63,467 bases of DNA from an uncultured beta proteobacterium. GTDB taxonomy: Bacteria; Pseudomonadota; Gammaproteobacteria; Burkholderiales; Burkholderiaceae_C. This document shows positions 35,243 to 44,080 of the stretch, piece after piece; position 1 is the first letter of the stretch; every line of letters starts with the position of its first letter. The position numbers and the translations under genes were made by a program. The DNA lies in NCBI GenBank assembly GCA_903828665.1, contig CAIKMZ010000147.1, positions 1-63,467 of the forward strand, written 5' to 3'. The notes beneath the pieces are model-generated. The model saw only the letters and a program-made list of their open reading frames with translations. It ran no database searches and was not told the DNA's origin.

Positions 35243-36574
35243 ATGAACAGAAAATATTTCGGAACCGACGGCATTCGCGGCACGGTTGGACAGGCCCCGA
35301 TCACGCCGGATTTCGTGCTCCGTCTGGCGCACGCCGTGGGCCGCGTGCTCAAGCGATCGGAAGCGCGCCCGACGGTGCTGATCGGCAAGGACACCCGCAT
35401 CTCGGGCTACATGCTGGAGAGCGCGCTCGAGAGCGGGTTTAATTCGGCTGGCGTCAATGTGATGCTGCTCGGTCCGCTGCCCACGCCGGGTGTGGCCTAC
35501 CTGACGCGCGCCCAGCGCGCTTCGCTCGGGGTCGTCATCAGCGCCAGCCACAATCCGTTCGCCGACAACGGCATAAAGTTCTTCAGCGCGCAGGGCGCCA
35601 AGTTGTCCGATGCCTGGGAGCGCGAAGTGGAAGCGGCGCTGGACGAAGCACCGGTCTGGGCCGACTCCGCGAGCCTGGGCAAGACGCGCCGCCTCGATGA
35701 CGCGGCCGGGCGCTACATTGAGTTCTGCAAAAGCACGTTTACCAATGAGTTGACGCTCAAGGGGCTCAAGATAGTGGTTGACGCCGCGCACGGTGCGGCC
35801 TACCAGATTGCACCGAAGGTGTTTCATGAACTCGGCGCCGATGTGGTCGCGATCGGGTGTTCGCCCGACGGCCTGAACATCAATCATGAAGTGGGTGCCA
35901 CGCATCCCGAGGCCTTGATCGCTGCGGTCAAGGCGCATCACGCCGACTTCGGTGTCGCGCTCGATGGCGATGCCGACCGCCTGCAACTGATCGACGCCGA
36001 CGGGCGCCTGTACAACGGTGATGAACTGCTCTACATCATGGCGGATGACCGCCTCGGGCGCGACGAGCATGTGCCCGGCGTGGTGGGAACCTTGATGACC
36101 AACATGGCGGTCGAAGTGGCGCTGAAGGCGCGCGGCGTGCAGTTTGTGCGCGCCAAGGTTGGGGACCGCTACGTGCTCGAAGAACTGGACAAGCACAAGT
36201 GGCTGCTCGGTGGCGAGGGCTCGGGGCACCTGCTGGCGCTCGACAAGAGCAGCACCGGTGACGGCCTGGTTTCTGCCCTGCAGGTGATCCAGGCCTGCGT
36301 GCGCAGCGGCAAGAGCGTGGCGGAGCTGCTGGCCGGAGTCACGCTGTTTCCGCAGACCCTGATCAATGTCCGGCTCAAGCCGGACCAGGACTGGCAGGCC
36401 AGCGCCGGTCTGGCCAACGCCATCACGGCAGCCGAGGCCGAGCTGGGTGGCAACGGGCGCGTGCTGATCCGCGCCAGCGGCACCGAGCCCCTGGTGCGCG
36501 TGATGGTCGAGGCGCGCGATGCCACCCAGGCCCGGCGCTGCGCCGAGCAGATTGCGGCAACCCTGGCCGTCTGA
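35243..36574 (+). CDS. glmM: Phosphoglucosamine mutase
   Basis: Interconverts glucosamine-6-phosphate and glucosamine-1-phosphate for UDP-GlcNAc, hence peptidoglycan and lipid A. The 443-residue protein has the phosphoserine loop SASHNP with S102, the metal loop DGDADR near residue 243, and the C-terminal phosphate-binding [12 protein letters not shown]. Length and order are normal. Confidence 0.98.
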   Translation: MNRKYFGTDGIRGTVGQAPITPDFVLRLAHAVGRVLKRSEARPTVLIGKDTRISGYMLESALESGFNSAGVNVMLLGPLPTPGVAYLTRAQRASLGVVISASHNPFADNGIKFFSAQGAKLSDAWEREVEAALDEAPVWADSASLGKTRRLDDAAGRYIEFCKSTFTNELTLKGLKIVVDAAHGAAYQIAPKVFHELGADVVAIGCSPDGLNINHEVGATHPEALIAAVKAHHADFGVALDGDADRLQLIDADGRLYNGDELLYIMADDRLGRDEHVPGVVGTLMTNMAVEVALKARGVQFVRAKVGDRYVLEELDKHKWLLGGEGSGHLLALDKSSTGDGLVSALQVIQACVRSGKSVAELLAGVTLFPQTLINVRLKPDQDWQASAGLANAITAAEAELGGNGRVLIRASGTEPLVRVMVEARDATQARRCAEQIAATLAV

Positions 36575-36576
36575 GC

Positions 36577-37092
36577 ATGAACGGCGTTGCAAGCGTGCGC
36601 GTGGTTCGCGCTGATTACGCCAACGCGCTGCATGCGCAGGCGCTGCTGAGCCTGCTTGACGTCTATGCGCGCGACCCGATGGGCGGTGGCGAGCCCCTGA
36701 GCGCATTCACTCTGGCCAACCTAGTGCCGTCACTGGCGGCGCGCTCGCAGGCCTTCAGCGTGCTGGCTTTTGCCGGGGAGAGCGACGCCGAACCGTTGGG
36801 CCTGGTCAACTGCATTGAAGGTTTCTCCACCTTCGCCTGCCGGCCGCTGGTGAACGTGCACGATGTCGTGGTGATACCGGCATGGCGCGGCCAGCGCGTT
36901 GCGCAGCAGATGCTCTCGCTGGTCGAAGCGCTGGCGGTCGAGCGCGGTGCCTGCAAACTCACGCTGGAGGTCCTGTCCGGCAATGCGGGCGCGATCAGAC
37001 TCTATGAACGCGTCGGTTTCGCCAACTACCAGCTCGACCCGGCCATGGGGCAGGCGCAATTCCTGCAGAAGTGGATTACGCCGTCGCGTTGA
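36577..37092 (+). CDS. GNAT family N-acetyltransferase
   Basis: Protein of 171 residues with a GNAT acetyl-CoA-binding region: the VHDVVVIPAWRGQRVAQQML motif A and the LEVLSGNAGAIRLYERVGF motif B are clear. The substrate is unknown. It follows glmM by 2 bp and is probably cotranscribed. Its last 17 bp overlap the convergent HD-domain gene. Confidence 0.88.
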   Translation: MNGVASVRVVRADYANALHAQALLSLLDVYARDPMGGGEPLSAFTLANLVPSLAARSQAFSVLAFAGESDAEPLGLVNCIEGFSTFACRPLVNVHDVVVIPAWRGQRVAQQMLSLVEALAVERGACKLTLEVLSGNAGAIRLYERVGFANYQLDPAMGQAQFLQKWITPSR

Positions 37093-37999
37093 CGCCAAGG
37101 CGCAGGATCAGGTAGTGATTGAGATGTTCCTGCACCACCGAAGGGGTCAGGGCCGACTTGATGATGGGGTTGCCGCTGGCGGTTCGGTGCAATTGCGGCG
37201 GGTTCAGCAGGGTGCCGGCATCATTCATCACGATGGCGACCAGCGGCAGGTTGGCCTTGCCGCCGCGGCGCATCACCACCGCCACCTGGCGGTTGTCGAG
37301 CCGCACAAAGGTGCCCGGCGGGCACAAGCCGACGATGCGCAGAAGCGCACGGCTCACCTCGTCGTTCTCGTTGACTGAATCGGTGGCGTTGCGGGCTTCG
37401 CGCGACTTGCGCGGGCTGATCATGGCGGCGTAGCGGTCCACCACGCGCAGGATGCGGGCCAGGCGCCGCGCCGGGGGCAATCCGTCCAGCGGCCCCTTTG
37501 CCGTGCCATCGTCGTGGTGCAGGGTGACGGTCTCGAGCCAGAGCGGATCGAGCACGCCGAGCGTTGCCAGCATCAGGGCGCTCTTCAGCGGGTGCGCCTT
37601 GATGTCCTCCAACTGGGTGGCGCTGGGTTTTTCCGGTTGCTGCGCCAGCTGGTCCTGCAGCGCGGTCATTCCGATGTTCATGGTCAGGGCCGCGCGCACC
37701 AGGCTGTCGCGCTCGGTCTCGGGCAGTTTCAGCTCCAGGGCGATCAGATCGCACAACACGGCGCAGACCAGTGCGTGCGACGCGCTGTAGCCGACCGGCG
37801 AATTGGTCGCCAGCTGGAACAGCAGGTACAGGCCGAGGTCGGCATCGCGCTCCAGCAGGGTTCGCATCCAGCGGTCGTACTGGCGCACGCGCAACTCGAA
37901 CTCCTGCGTGCTGCCGGGGTTGCCCAGGATGATGCCGAGGCCCGATTCGAGATCGGACCACAGGCTCAGCAGGTCTTCGTATTCGTCTTCGTTGCGCAC
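37076..37999 (-). CDS. Degenerate HD-GYP-like domain protein
   Basis: Protein of 307 residues, GTG start. Residues about 70-200 align by eye with an HD-GYP phosphodiesterase: SH at 74-75, H136 in IKAHP, LHHDDG with H161-H162, and VVDRYAAM with D188. However, the metal-binding HDIGK position reads MNIGM (107-111) and the GYP motif reads KGP. Loss of the HD pair suggests it is not a standard cyclic-di-GMP phosphodiesterase. The C-terminal third (about 215-307) is not recognised. It is 18 bp downstream of yajQ, which binds nucleotides in other bacteria, and probably cotranscribed. Confidence 0.75.
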   Translation of the reverse strand: MRNEDEYEDLLSLWSDLESGLGIILGNPGSTQEFELRVRQYDRWMRTLLERDADLGLYLLFQLATNSPVGYSASHALVCAVLCDLIALELKLPETERDSLVRAALTMNIGMTALQDQLAQQPEKPSATQLEDIKAHPLKSALMLATLGVLDPLWLETVTLHHDDGTAKGPLDGLPPARRLARILRVVDRYAAMISPRKSREARNATDSVNENDEVSRALLRIVGLCPPGTFVRLDNRQVAVVMRRGGKANLPLVAIVMNDAGTLLNPPQLHRTASGNPIIKSALTPSVVQEHLNHYLILRLGVNATA

Positions 38000-38017
38000 G
38001 GTTGCTGCAATCGGGTT

Positions 38018-38503
38018 TCAGTCGCGGAAGTTGTCGAAGCTCAGGGGCACATCGGTGATGTCCTTCCTGATCAGGGCCATCGCGGCCTGCAGGTCATCGC
38101 GCTTGGCGCCGGTCACCCGCAGCTTGCTCTCCTGGATCGCCGACTGGACCTTGAGCTTGCTGTCCTTGAGCAGGCGCTGGATCTTCTTGGACATTTCGGT
38201 CTCAATGCCGTTGCGCACCTTGATCACGATCTTGACCTTGTCGCCGCCCATCTTCTGAACATCGCCCTTGTCGAGAAAGCGCACGTCGACGCTGCGCTTT
38301 GTCAGCTTGTTGCGCAGGATATCCTCGATCTGGCCGAGCTGGAATTCTGCGTCGCCGATCAGCGTGATCTCCTTGTCCTTGATTTCAATGGCGGCTGGCG
38401 TTCCCTTGAAATCAAAGCGGGTCGCGATTTCCTTGGCGGTGTTGTCCACCGCATTTTTCACTTCCACCAGGTTGGCTTCGCAGACAGTATCGAATGAGGG
38501 CAT
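38018..38503 (-). CDS. yajQ: YajQ family nucleotide (cyclic-di-GMP)-binding protein
   Basis: Small cytosolic protein of 161 residues, full length for the family, starting [21 protein letters not shown] and containing the conserved [16 protein letters not shown] and [10 protein letters not shown] stretches. Members bind ATP/GTP, and in Xanthomonas and Pseudomonas bind cyclic-di-GMP and affect gene expression. It is followed by the HD-GYP-like gene and diverges from murB with a 54-bp gap. Confidence 0.95.
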   Translation of the reverse strand: MPSFDTVCEANLVEVKNAVDNTAKEIATRFDFKGTPAAIEIKDKEITLIGDAEFQLGQIEDILRNKLTKRSVDVRFLDKGDVQKMGGDKVKIVIKVRNGIETEMSKKIQRLLKDSKLKVQSAIQESKLRVTGAKRDDLQAAMALIRKDITDVPLSFDNFRD

Positions 38504-38557
38504 GATGGTATTTCCGGAAGAATGGCAGGTACGCAGGTCAATGCGAGAATCAGTCCG

Positions 38558-39601
38558 ATGTTAGTCGAGAAAAATGTCCCCTTACAAGCCTTGAACAGCT
38601 TTCACATCGTGGCCAAGGCGCATCAGCTGGTGCGCGTGGCCAGCCAGGCCGATGTGCAAACCGTGCTGGCCAGCGGCGAATTGGGCGCTCAACCAAAATT
38701 TGTCCTTGGCGGCGGCAGCAATATTGTGCTCACCGGCGATGTCAAACCCCTGGTGCTCAAGGTCGAGATCATGGGCCGGCGTCTGGTGCAGGAAACCGCG
38801 AGGGCCTTTGTGGTGGAAGCCGGCGCCGGCGAGGACTGGCACGACTTCGTGCACTGGACGCTGCAGCAGGGCTATGCCGGACTGGAGAACCTCGCGCTGA
38901 TCCCCGGAACGGTCGGCGCCGCACCGGTGCAAAACATCGGCGCCTATGGCGTCGAACTGCAAGACCGATTTGATTCGCTGGATGCGATCGACCTTCAGAC
39001 GGGCCGGATATTCACGCTCAATGCCGCGCAATGCGCCTTTGGCTACCGTGATTCGGTGTTCAAGCACGCCGCGCCAACGACCACGCGCGGGCTAGGCCTG
39101 GCGGGCCGCTCGCTCATCACGCAGGTGCGCTTTTCCCTGCCCAAGCCCTGGAAGCCGGTGCTCGGCTATGCCGATCTGGAACGCAGGATGGCCGAGGAAA
39201 ACGTGCCGGCGCCGACACCGCAGCAGATATTCGACTGGGTGTGCGACATCCGTCGCGCCAAGTTGCCGGATCCGGCGCTGATCGGCAATGCCGGCAGCTT
39301 CTTCAAGAACCCGACCGTCACAGCCGAGCAATGCGTCGACATCATCGCGCGCGATCCGAAGATCGTTTACTACCCCCTGCTCGATGGTTCGATCAAGCTC
39401 GCCGCCGGCTGGCTGATCGACGCCTGCGGCTGGAAGGGCAAGACCGTCGGCCATGCCGGCGTCTACGAGAAGCAGGCGCTGGTGCTGGTCAATCGCGGGG
39501 ATGCCACGGGTGGCGAGGTGATGACGCTGGCCAAGGCGATCCAGACCAGCGTCTATGAGCGCTTCGGCATCCTGCTGGAACCCGAGCCCGTGGTCGTCTG
39601 A
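38558..39601 (+). CDS. murB: UDP-N-acetylenolpyruvoylglucosamine reductase
   Basis: FAD- and NADPH-dependent second step of peptidoglycan precursor synthesis. The 347-residue protein (type I) has the FAD-binding GGGSNIVL, the [18 protein letters not shown] stretch, and catalytic S247 in [10 protein letters not shown]. The start at 38558 gives [15 protein letters not shown]; an in-frame extension to 38522 is less likely. Confidence 0.97.
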   Translation: MLVEKNVPLQALNSFHIVAKAHQLVRVASQADVQTVLASGELGAQPKFVLGGGSNIVLTGDVKPLVLKVEIMGRRLVQETARAFVVEAGAGEDWHDFVHWTLQQGYAGLENLALIPGTVGAAPVQNIGAYGVELQDRFDSLDAIDLQTGRIFTLNAAQCAFGYRDSVFKHAAPTTTRGLGLAGRSLITQVRFSLPKPWKPVLGYADLERRMAEENVPAPTPQQIFDWVCDIRRAKLPDPALIGNAGSFFKNPTVTAEQCVDIIARDPKIVYYPLLDGSIKLAAGWLIDACGWKGKTVGHAGVYEKQALVLVNRGDATGGEVMTLAKAIQTSVYERFGILLEPEPVVV

Positions 39602-39602
39602 A

Positions 39603-39920
39603 TTACCCGAAATGGCAGATGTAGTGGTAGGCCTCGGCCACCCGGATCTGGAACGAGGAATTACCCGGGATGCTGAACTTCTCGCCCGGACCTGACTTGA
39701 GCCAGACGTCGCTGCCGGCCAGTTTGTACTCGCAGCTGCCAGCCACGCATTCCATGGTTTCCGGGGCGCCGGTGTTGAAAATCAGCGTCGCCGGCAGCAC
39801 CACGCCAACGGATTTCTTCGTGCCGTCGGCATAGGCGATGTTGTGGCTGACGCACTTGCCGTCGAAATAGACGTTGGCTTGCGTGCTGACGGTGATATTG
39901 GCGATGCTGGTAGTGCTCAT
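39603..39920 (-). CDS. ppnP: Pyrimidine/purine nucleoside phosphorylase PpnP
   Basis: Small cupin-fold nucleoside phosphorylase with broad substrate range (family founded by E. coli YaiE/PpnP). The 105-residue protein has VYFDGKCVSHNI, the GVVLPA stretch and EYHYICHFG-like C-terminus (AEAYHYICHFG), matching the family length. The ATG at 39920 was chosen; the much longer open frame to 40580 is out of family. It is convergent with murB (1 bp apart), and a 9-bp inverted repeat spans its start codon. Confidence 0.92.
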   Translation of the reverse strand: MSTTSIANITVSTQANVYFDGKCVSHNIAYADGTKKSVGVVLPATLIFNTGAPETMECVAGSCEYKLAGSDVWLKSGPGEKFSIPGNSSFQIRVAEAYHYICHFG

Positions 39921-39952
39921 GGCGGACCTGAAGGAAAAAAAGTTCCGCCATG
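39918..39952 (-). promoter_or_regulatory. Inverted repeat overlapping the ppnP start codon
   Basis: CATGGCGGA (39918-39926) and TCCGCCATG (39944-39952) form a perfect 9-bp inverted repeat with a 17-nt loop. In the ppnP mRNA the downstream arm contains the AUG itself, so the hairpin would bury the start codon. It could instead be a DNA operator. Function is not known. Confidence 0.45.
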
Positions 39953-40055
39953 TTAGCGGCTTTTCAGAGCCGGCTTCGTCGGCGTTTTGCGCTCGAGCCT
40001 GGCGCTTTGACCCTTGCGCGCCGGTGCTGCCTGTCCAAAGCGTTAAATTCGGAGC

Positions 40056-41021
40056 ATGAATAAAGCATTTGTGATGGGTGGCACCGGTTTTGTCGGTGAA
40101 CGTGTTTGCGCGCAGCTGCTCGCTCAGGGCTGGCAGGTCACGGTGCCCACGCGCAGCCGCGCCAGTTCCGGCACAGCGCCGCGCATCGGCGGCGTGACGC
40201 TGCTGGAGCTCGACGTGCATGACGAGGCAGCGCTGCGAGGCGCGCTGATGGGTCAGGACGCGGTCGTCAATCTGGTGGCGATCCTGCACGGCACGCAGGC
40301 GCAGTTTCAACAGGTTCATGTGAGCCTGTTGGAGAAGCTGGCGCGCGCCGCTGTCGCAGCCGGCGTGAAGCAACTGGTGCACGTGAGTGCCATCGGTGCC
40401 AACGCGCAGCAGCCGCTGTCGGCGCCCTCGATGTACCTGCGCAGCAAGGGGCAGGGTGAGGCAGTGCTGTTGCGTGCCGCGACGCTGACCGAACCGCCGG
40501 GATTTGAACTGACCATTCTGCGTCCCAGCGTGATCTTCGGTGCGCACGACAAGTTCCTCAATGTCTTTGCCAGTCTGCAAAAGACGCTGCCCTTCATGCC
40601 GCTGGCCGGCGCCGATGCGCGCTTCCAGCCGGTCTGGGTGGAAGATGTTGCCAGCGCCGTGCTGCGCTGCCTGGCGCGCAGCGAGCCCGCCGCCGCGGCC
40701 CGTGCGCCGCTGGTTCTCGAAGCCTGCGGCCCCGATGTCTTCACGCTGCGCGAACTAGTGCAACTCGCGGCGCGCCTGAGCGGCGTGCGAGGCGGGCGCG
40801 GCCGGGCGGTCTTCGCCCTGCCGAAATGGCTGGCGCGCGTGCAGGCGACGCTGATGGAACTGGCGCCCGGCGAGCCGGTCATGACCCGTGACAACCTCGA
40901 CTCCATGAAGCTTGACAACGTTGCCAGCGGCGCTTTGCCGGGGCTGGACTACCTGGGCATCAAGGTCGCGGCGCTGGTGCCTGTTGCTACCGCGTATCTG
41001 GGTGCGAAGCACGCTGTTTGA
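40056..41021 (+). CDS. NDUFA9-like NAD-dependent epimerase/dehydratase family protein
   Basis: Atypical extended SDR of 321 residues with the N-terminal nucleotide-binding GGTGFVGE at 8-15 and the VHVSAIGANA strand. It lacks the full YxxxK pair in standard form (YLRSKG is the likely remnant). It resembles the complex I NDUFA9 / quinone-binding group common in proteobacteria. The exact role is unknown. It is divergent from ppnP over 135 bp with no clear promoter. Confidence 0.82.
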   Translation: MNKAFVMGGTGFVGERVCAQLLAQGWQVTVPTRSRASSGTAPRIGGVTLLELDVHDEAALRGALMGQDAVVNLVAILHGTQAQFQQVHVSLLEKLARAAVAAGVKQLVHVSAIGANAQQPLSAPSMYLRSKGQGEAVLLRAATLTEPPGFELTILRPSVIFGAHDKFLNVFASLQKTLPFMPLAGADARFQPVWVEDVASAVLRCLARSEPAAAARAPLVLEACGPDVFTLRELVQLAARLSGVRGGRGRAVFALPKWLARVQATLMELAPGEPVMTRDNLDSMKLDNVASGALPGLDYLGIKVAALVPVATAYLGAKHAV

Positions 41022-41073
41022 GTGCTTGCGGCTGGTAATGTGGCCCGCTGGGCCTGACCCCACTGGAAAGCGC

Positions 41074-42108
41074 TCAAGGTGATGCGGTGCTTTGCCGCAG
41101 GACCAACTCAAAACCCAAATCGACGCTTGGCTCGGCGACCGGCTCACCGCGCATGAGCTGCAACAGCATTTGCGCGGCTCTAACGCCGATCTCCCAACGG
41201 GGTGTTTTCACCGTGGTCAGGCTCGGCACGAATTCAGCGCTGCCTGGCAAATCGTTGAAGCCGGCGATGGAAACCTGGCGCGGCACCTTGATGCCCATGC
41301 GCAAGGCGGCCAGCAAACCACCCTGGGCCAGGTCATCGTTGCAGAAGAAGATGGCATCGACGCGAGGGCGAATGCTCAGTATCTGTTCGAACATGGTGTT
41401 CCCCACCTTCAACGAAGAAGGCGCCGGGTTCTGCCACTCGAGCGTGGCGTCGTACAAGCCCGCCGCCTTGAGGCAATCACGGTAACCCTGGGCGCGCTGA
41501 ATCGTGCGTGCGTCGAGCTGTGCGGCCGCAAAGGCAATCCGGCGGCGCCCCGTGTCAATCAAGTGCTGCGTCATGGCGCGCGCCGCGTCGCGCTGGGAAA
41601 ATCCGACGCTGTACATGCCCTCCTGCGCGAGGGTTTCCATCAGGTGCACGCAAGGAATGCCGCTTCTTGCAATGAGCTGCCTGGTTGACTCTGAATGCTC
41701 CGACCCCGTCACAAGCAACCCGGCCGGGCGATGCATCAGATAGCCCTTGAGCAGTTGCTCTTCTTCCGATGCATCGTAGTGTGTGACGCCCATCAGCGTC
41801 TGGTATCCGGCTGGCAGGAGTGTTCGTTGAACACCCTCGAGCAGATCGACGAACAGTTGATTCGAAAGGAGCGGAATCAGTATCGCGACGTGCGAGCTCT
41901 TGCTCGAAGCCAGAGCGCGCGCAGCCGGATCAGGCACATAACCGAGGCGCTTGGCTGCCTCAGTGGCGCGTTCCACCAGTTCGGCCGCGACCTTGCGGTC
42001 GCCGCGCAATGCACGTGACACCGTCATGCGGCTCACGCCTGCGGCCAGGGCCACGTCGTCGAGCGTGACCCGACCTGAAGCCCTCTGAACCCGTTTCTTG
42101 CTGACCAT
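41074..42108 (-). CDS. LacI family transcriptional regulator, probable gluconate repressor
   Basis: DNA-binding repressor of 344 residues. The LacI helix-turn-helix is at 15-36 (VTLDDVALAAGVSRMTVSRAL), followed by a hinge with the PDPAARALAS sequence and a periplasmic-binding-protein-like effector domain. It is transcribed away from gntK across a 206-bp gap with two matching operators, one next to its own start. Control of gntK and the ABC operon, and autoregulation, are inferred from that; the effector is probably gluconate or a phosphorylated derivative. Confidence 0.92.
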   Translation of the reverse strand: MVSKKRVQRASGRVTLDDVALAAGVSRMTVSRALRGDRKVAAELVERATEAAKRLGYVPDPAARALASSKSSHVAILIPLLSNQLFVDLLEGVQRTLLPAGYQTLMGVTHYDASEEEQLLKGYLMHRPAGLLVTGSEHSESTRQLIARSGIPCVHLMETLAQEGMYSVGFSQRDAARAMTQHLIDTGRRRIAFAAAQLDARTIQRAQGYRDCLKAAGLYDATLEWQNPAPSSLKVGNTMFEQILSIRPRVDAIFFCNDDLAQGGLLAALRMGIKVPRQVSIAGFNDLPGSAEFVPSLTTVKTPRWEIGVRAAQMLLQLMRGEPVAEPSVDLGFELVLRQSTASP

Positions 42109-42122
42109 GGCGGAATCCTATC

Positions 42123-42136
42123 AGATAACGCTATCC
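42123..42136 (+). promoter_or_regulatory. LacI-family operator, regulator-proximal
   Basis: AGATAACGCTATCC is a near-palindrome sharing the GATA-n-CGCTATC pattern with the site at 42285-42298. It lies 15 bp upstream of the regulator start codon, suiting autorepression. Confidence 0.6.
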
Positions 42137-42264
42137 AGGATTCCGGCGATCAGGACGGCCGGGACAAAAGTCCTGCACTCAGCCTTCTTTCCTGCTCACG
42201 ATGGACCGCTTTTATTGAGGGACGTCAACCAAATCGCATCACCATCGGGTAAACCCTTATTCGA

Positions 42265-42298
42265 GTCCGGCTGATGAGTAGTTAAGATAGCGCTATCT
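42265..42298 (+). promoter_or_regulatory. gntK promoter with overlapping LacI-family operator
   Basis: AGATAGCGCTATCT (42285-42298) is a perfect 14-bp palindrome with the central CG typical of LacI-family sites. It overlaps TAAGAT (42283-42288), a possible -10 that lies 17 bp after a weak -35-like TTCGAG, so binding should block transcription. It is 17 bp upstream of the gntK start. Confidence 0.65.
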
Positions 42299-42314
42299 AC
42301 TTTGAGAACGGTTC

Positions 42315-42884
42315 ATGATTCAGGCTCAGTTGTCCGCCACGTCAGCGTCATCCGATCATCTGGGAGAGGGTCTGTGGCTCATCGTCATGGGGGTTGCAGG
42401 GTGCGGCAAGTCCACGCTGGCCCGGCATCTGGCCGACGCGCTGAAGCTGACTTTCATCGAAGGTGATCAGTTTCATCCGCCAGAGAACATTGAAAAGATG
42501 AGCCAGGGAATTGCCCTGGATGACGCGGACCGGGAAGGCTGGCTGGATCGCCTTGGTGCTGAGTTGCGAAGCCATCCCGGTGGGGCGGTTCTGGCCTGCT
42601 CTGCCCTTAAGCGTGCCTATCGGGCGCGCCTGCGACAGGCGGTCAAACGGTTATGCTTCGTGCATCTGAACGTCACGCAGGACCTCGCGAATGCGCGGGT
42701 GCAGGCTCGATCCGGGGGGCATCCATTTCCCAGCAGCCTGGTTGCAAGCCAATTTGCGACCCTGGAGGATTCCCGCGGCGAAGAGCGTGTGCTTCAGTTG
42801 GATGGCGCAGTGGCGCCACCCGCGATGTGCGCCAAGACCATCGAGTGGATCGATGCCCAGGGTCTTCGCTCAGAAGCCAAATAG
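42315..42884 (+). CDS. gntK: Gluconokinase
   Basis: Phosphorylates D-gluconate to 6-phosphogluconate, the entry to the Entner-Doudoroff and pentose phosphate routes. The 189-residue protein has the P-loop GVAGCGKST at 26-34, the EGDQFHPPENIEKMSQG substrate region, and CSALKRAYR. The 20 extra N-terminal residues before the core are unusual but the ATG is the only good start. It is the first gene after the operator and is followed by the ABC importer genes. Confidence 0.95.
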   Translation: MIQAQLSATSASSDHLGEGLWLIVMGVAGCGKSTLARHLADALKLTFIEGDQFHPPENIEKMSQGIALDDADREGWLDRLGAELRSHPGGAVLACSALKRAYRARLRQAVKRLCFVHLNVTQDLANARVQARSGGHPFPSSLVASQFATLEDSRGEERVLQLDGAVAPPAMCAKTIEWIDAQGLRSEAK

Positions 42885-42944
42885 AGGGTCGGAGGAATTG
42901 ATGAAATTGAACCTGCAACCCGCTTGAACAAGGAGTTATCGCAC

Positions 42945-44042
42945 TTGGCCAAAGTCACTTTGAAAAACGTCGTCAAACGGTTCGGATCCGTCACTGTCGT
43001 CGACGATCTGTCGATCGAAATTCAGGACAAGGAATTTGCCGTTCTGGTGGGGTCTTCGGGCTGCGGCAAGTCCACCGCCCTGCGCATGATCGCCGGCCTG
43101 GAAACCATCACTTCGGGCAAAATCTACATCGGTGACACGCTGGTCAACGACATGGCTCCCAAGGATCGCGACATCGCGATGGTGTTCCAGAACTACGCCC
43201 TGTACCCGCACATGAACGTGCGCGAGAACATGGGCTTCGGCCTGAAGATTCGCAAGCTCTCCGACGCCGAGATCGACGCCCGGGTGCAGGAGGCTGCCGA
43301 TATTCTCGGACTCACCGAACTGCTCGAGCGCAAGCCCAAGGAACTCTCAGGCGGCCAGCGCCAGCGCGTGGCGGTGGGCCGCGCCATTGTGCGCAAGCCC
43401 AAGGTGTTCCTGTTCGATGAGCCGCTGTCCAACCTGGACGCCAAGCTGCGCGTTGCGATGCGTGCCGAAATCAGCAAACTGCACCGCCGCCTGGGCGCAA
43501 CCATGATCTATGTGACGCACGATCAGGTCGAGGCCATGACCATGGCCGACCGCATCTTCATCATGAACAAAGGGGTGGTGCAGCAAAGCGGCGCGCCGAT
43601 GGACGTCTATGCCCAGCCGGTCAACCGTTTCGTCGCCGGCTTCATCGGCTCGCCGGCGATGAATTTCTTCGACGCCCGTCTGCTCAATGAGGCCGGTCAG
43701 CTGGTCATCGATGGCGGGAGCTTCCGCGTCGCCATGCCTGAAGCCTTCCGCGCCAAACTGATGGCACACGCCGGCAAGGAGGTGGTCTTCGGTGTTCGCC
43801 CGGAGGACATTGCCCTGCATGAACCGGGCGCCAACGCCGGCAGCACGATCAGCGCCAGGGCCGAGGTGGTGGAATTGCTCGGCTCCGAGATCTTCGCGCA
43901 CCTGAGCTGCGACGCGCATGCCCTGGTGGCGCGCATGGCCGTGCCGAAGCAGCCGATCGGTGTCGGTGAAACAATCCAGATCGATTTCAAGATGGCCAAC
44001 ACGCACGTGTTCGACAAGAACACGACAGACGTCATCGTTTAG
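42945..44042 (+). CDS. Sugar ABC transporter ATP-binding protein (UgpC/MalK type)
   Basis: Cytoplasmic ATPase of a CUT1-type carbohydrate importer, 365 residues. It has Walker A GSSGCGKST at 36-44, signature LSGGQRQRV near residue 134, the Walker B FLFDEPLSNLDA stretch, and a C-terminal TOBE/regulatory region. The TTG at 42945 was chosen because AAGGAG ends 9 nt before it and it gives MAKVTLKNVVKRFG, the family N-terminus. It is first of four consecutive importer genes. Confidence 0.93.
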   Translation: MAKVTLKNVVKRFGSVTVVDDLSIEIQDKEFAVLVGSSGCGKSTALRMIAGLETITSGKIYIGDTLVNDMAPKDRDIAMVFQNYALYPHMNVRENMGFGLKIRKLSDAEIDARVQEAADILGLTELLERKPKELSGGQRQRVAVGRAIVRKPKVFLFDEPLSNLDAKLRVAMRAEISKLHRRLGATMIYVTHDQVEAMTMADRIFIMNKGVVQQSGAPMDVYAQPVNRFVAGFIGSPAMNFFDARLLNEAGQLVIDGGSFRVAMPEAFRAKLMAHAGKEVVFGVRPEDIALHEPGANAGSTISARAEVVELLGSEIFAHLSCDAHALVARMAVPKQPIGVGETIQIDFKMANTHVFDKNTTDVIV

Positions 44043-44080
44043 GGTAGGCGGTTCTTTGCTCTTTTTACTTGGAGATTTTC

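Noticed and set aside
39603..40580. 325-codon frame containing ppnP
   Set aside because: Only the last 105 codons match the PpnP family. The upstream part is antisense to the NDUFA9-like gene.
41042..41054. GGCCC-gct-GGGCC hairpin between the NDUFA9-like gene and the LacI regulator
   Set aside because: No T-run on either strand. Too weak to call a bidirectional terminator.
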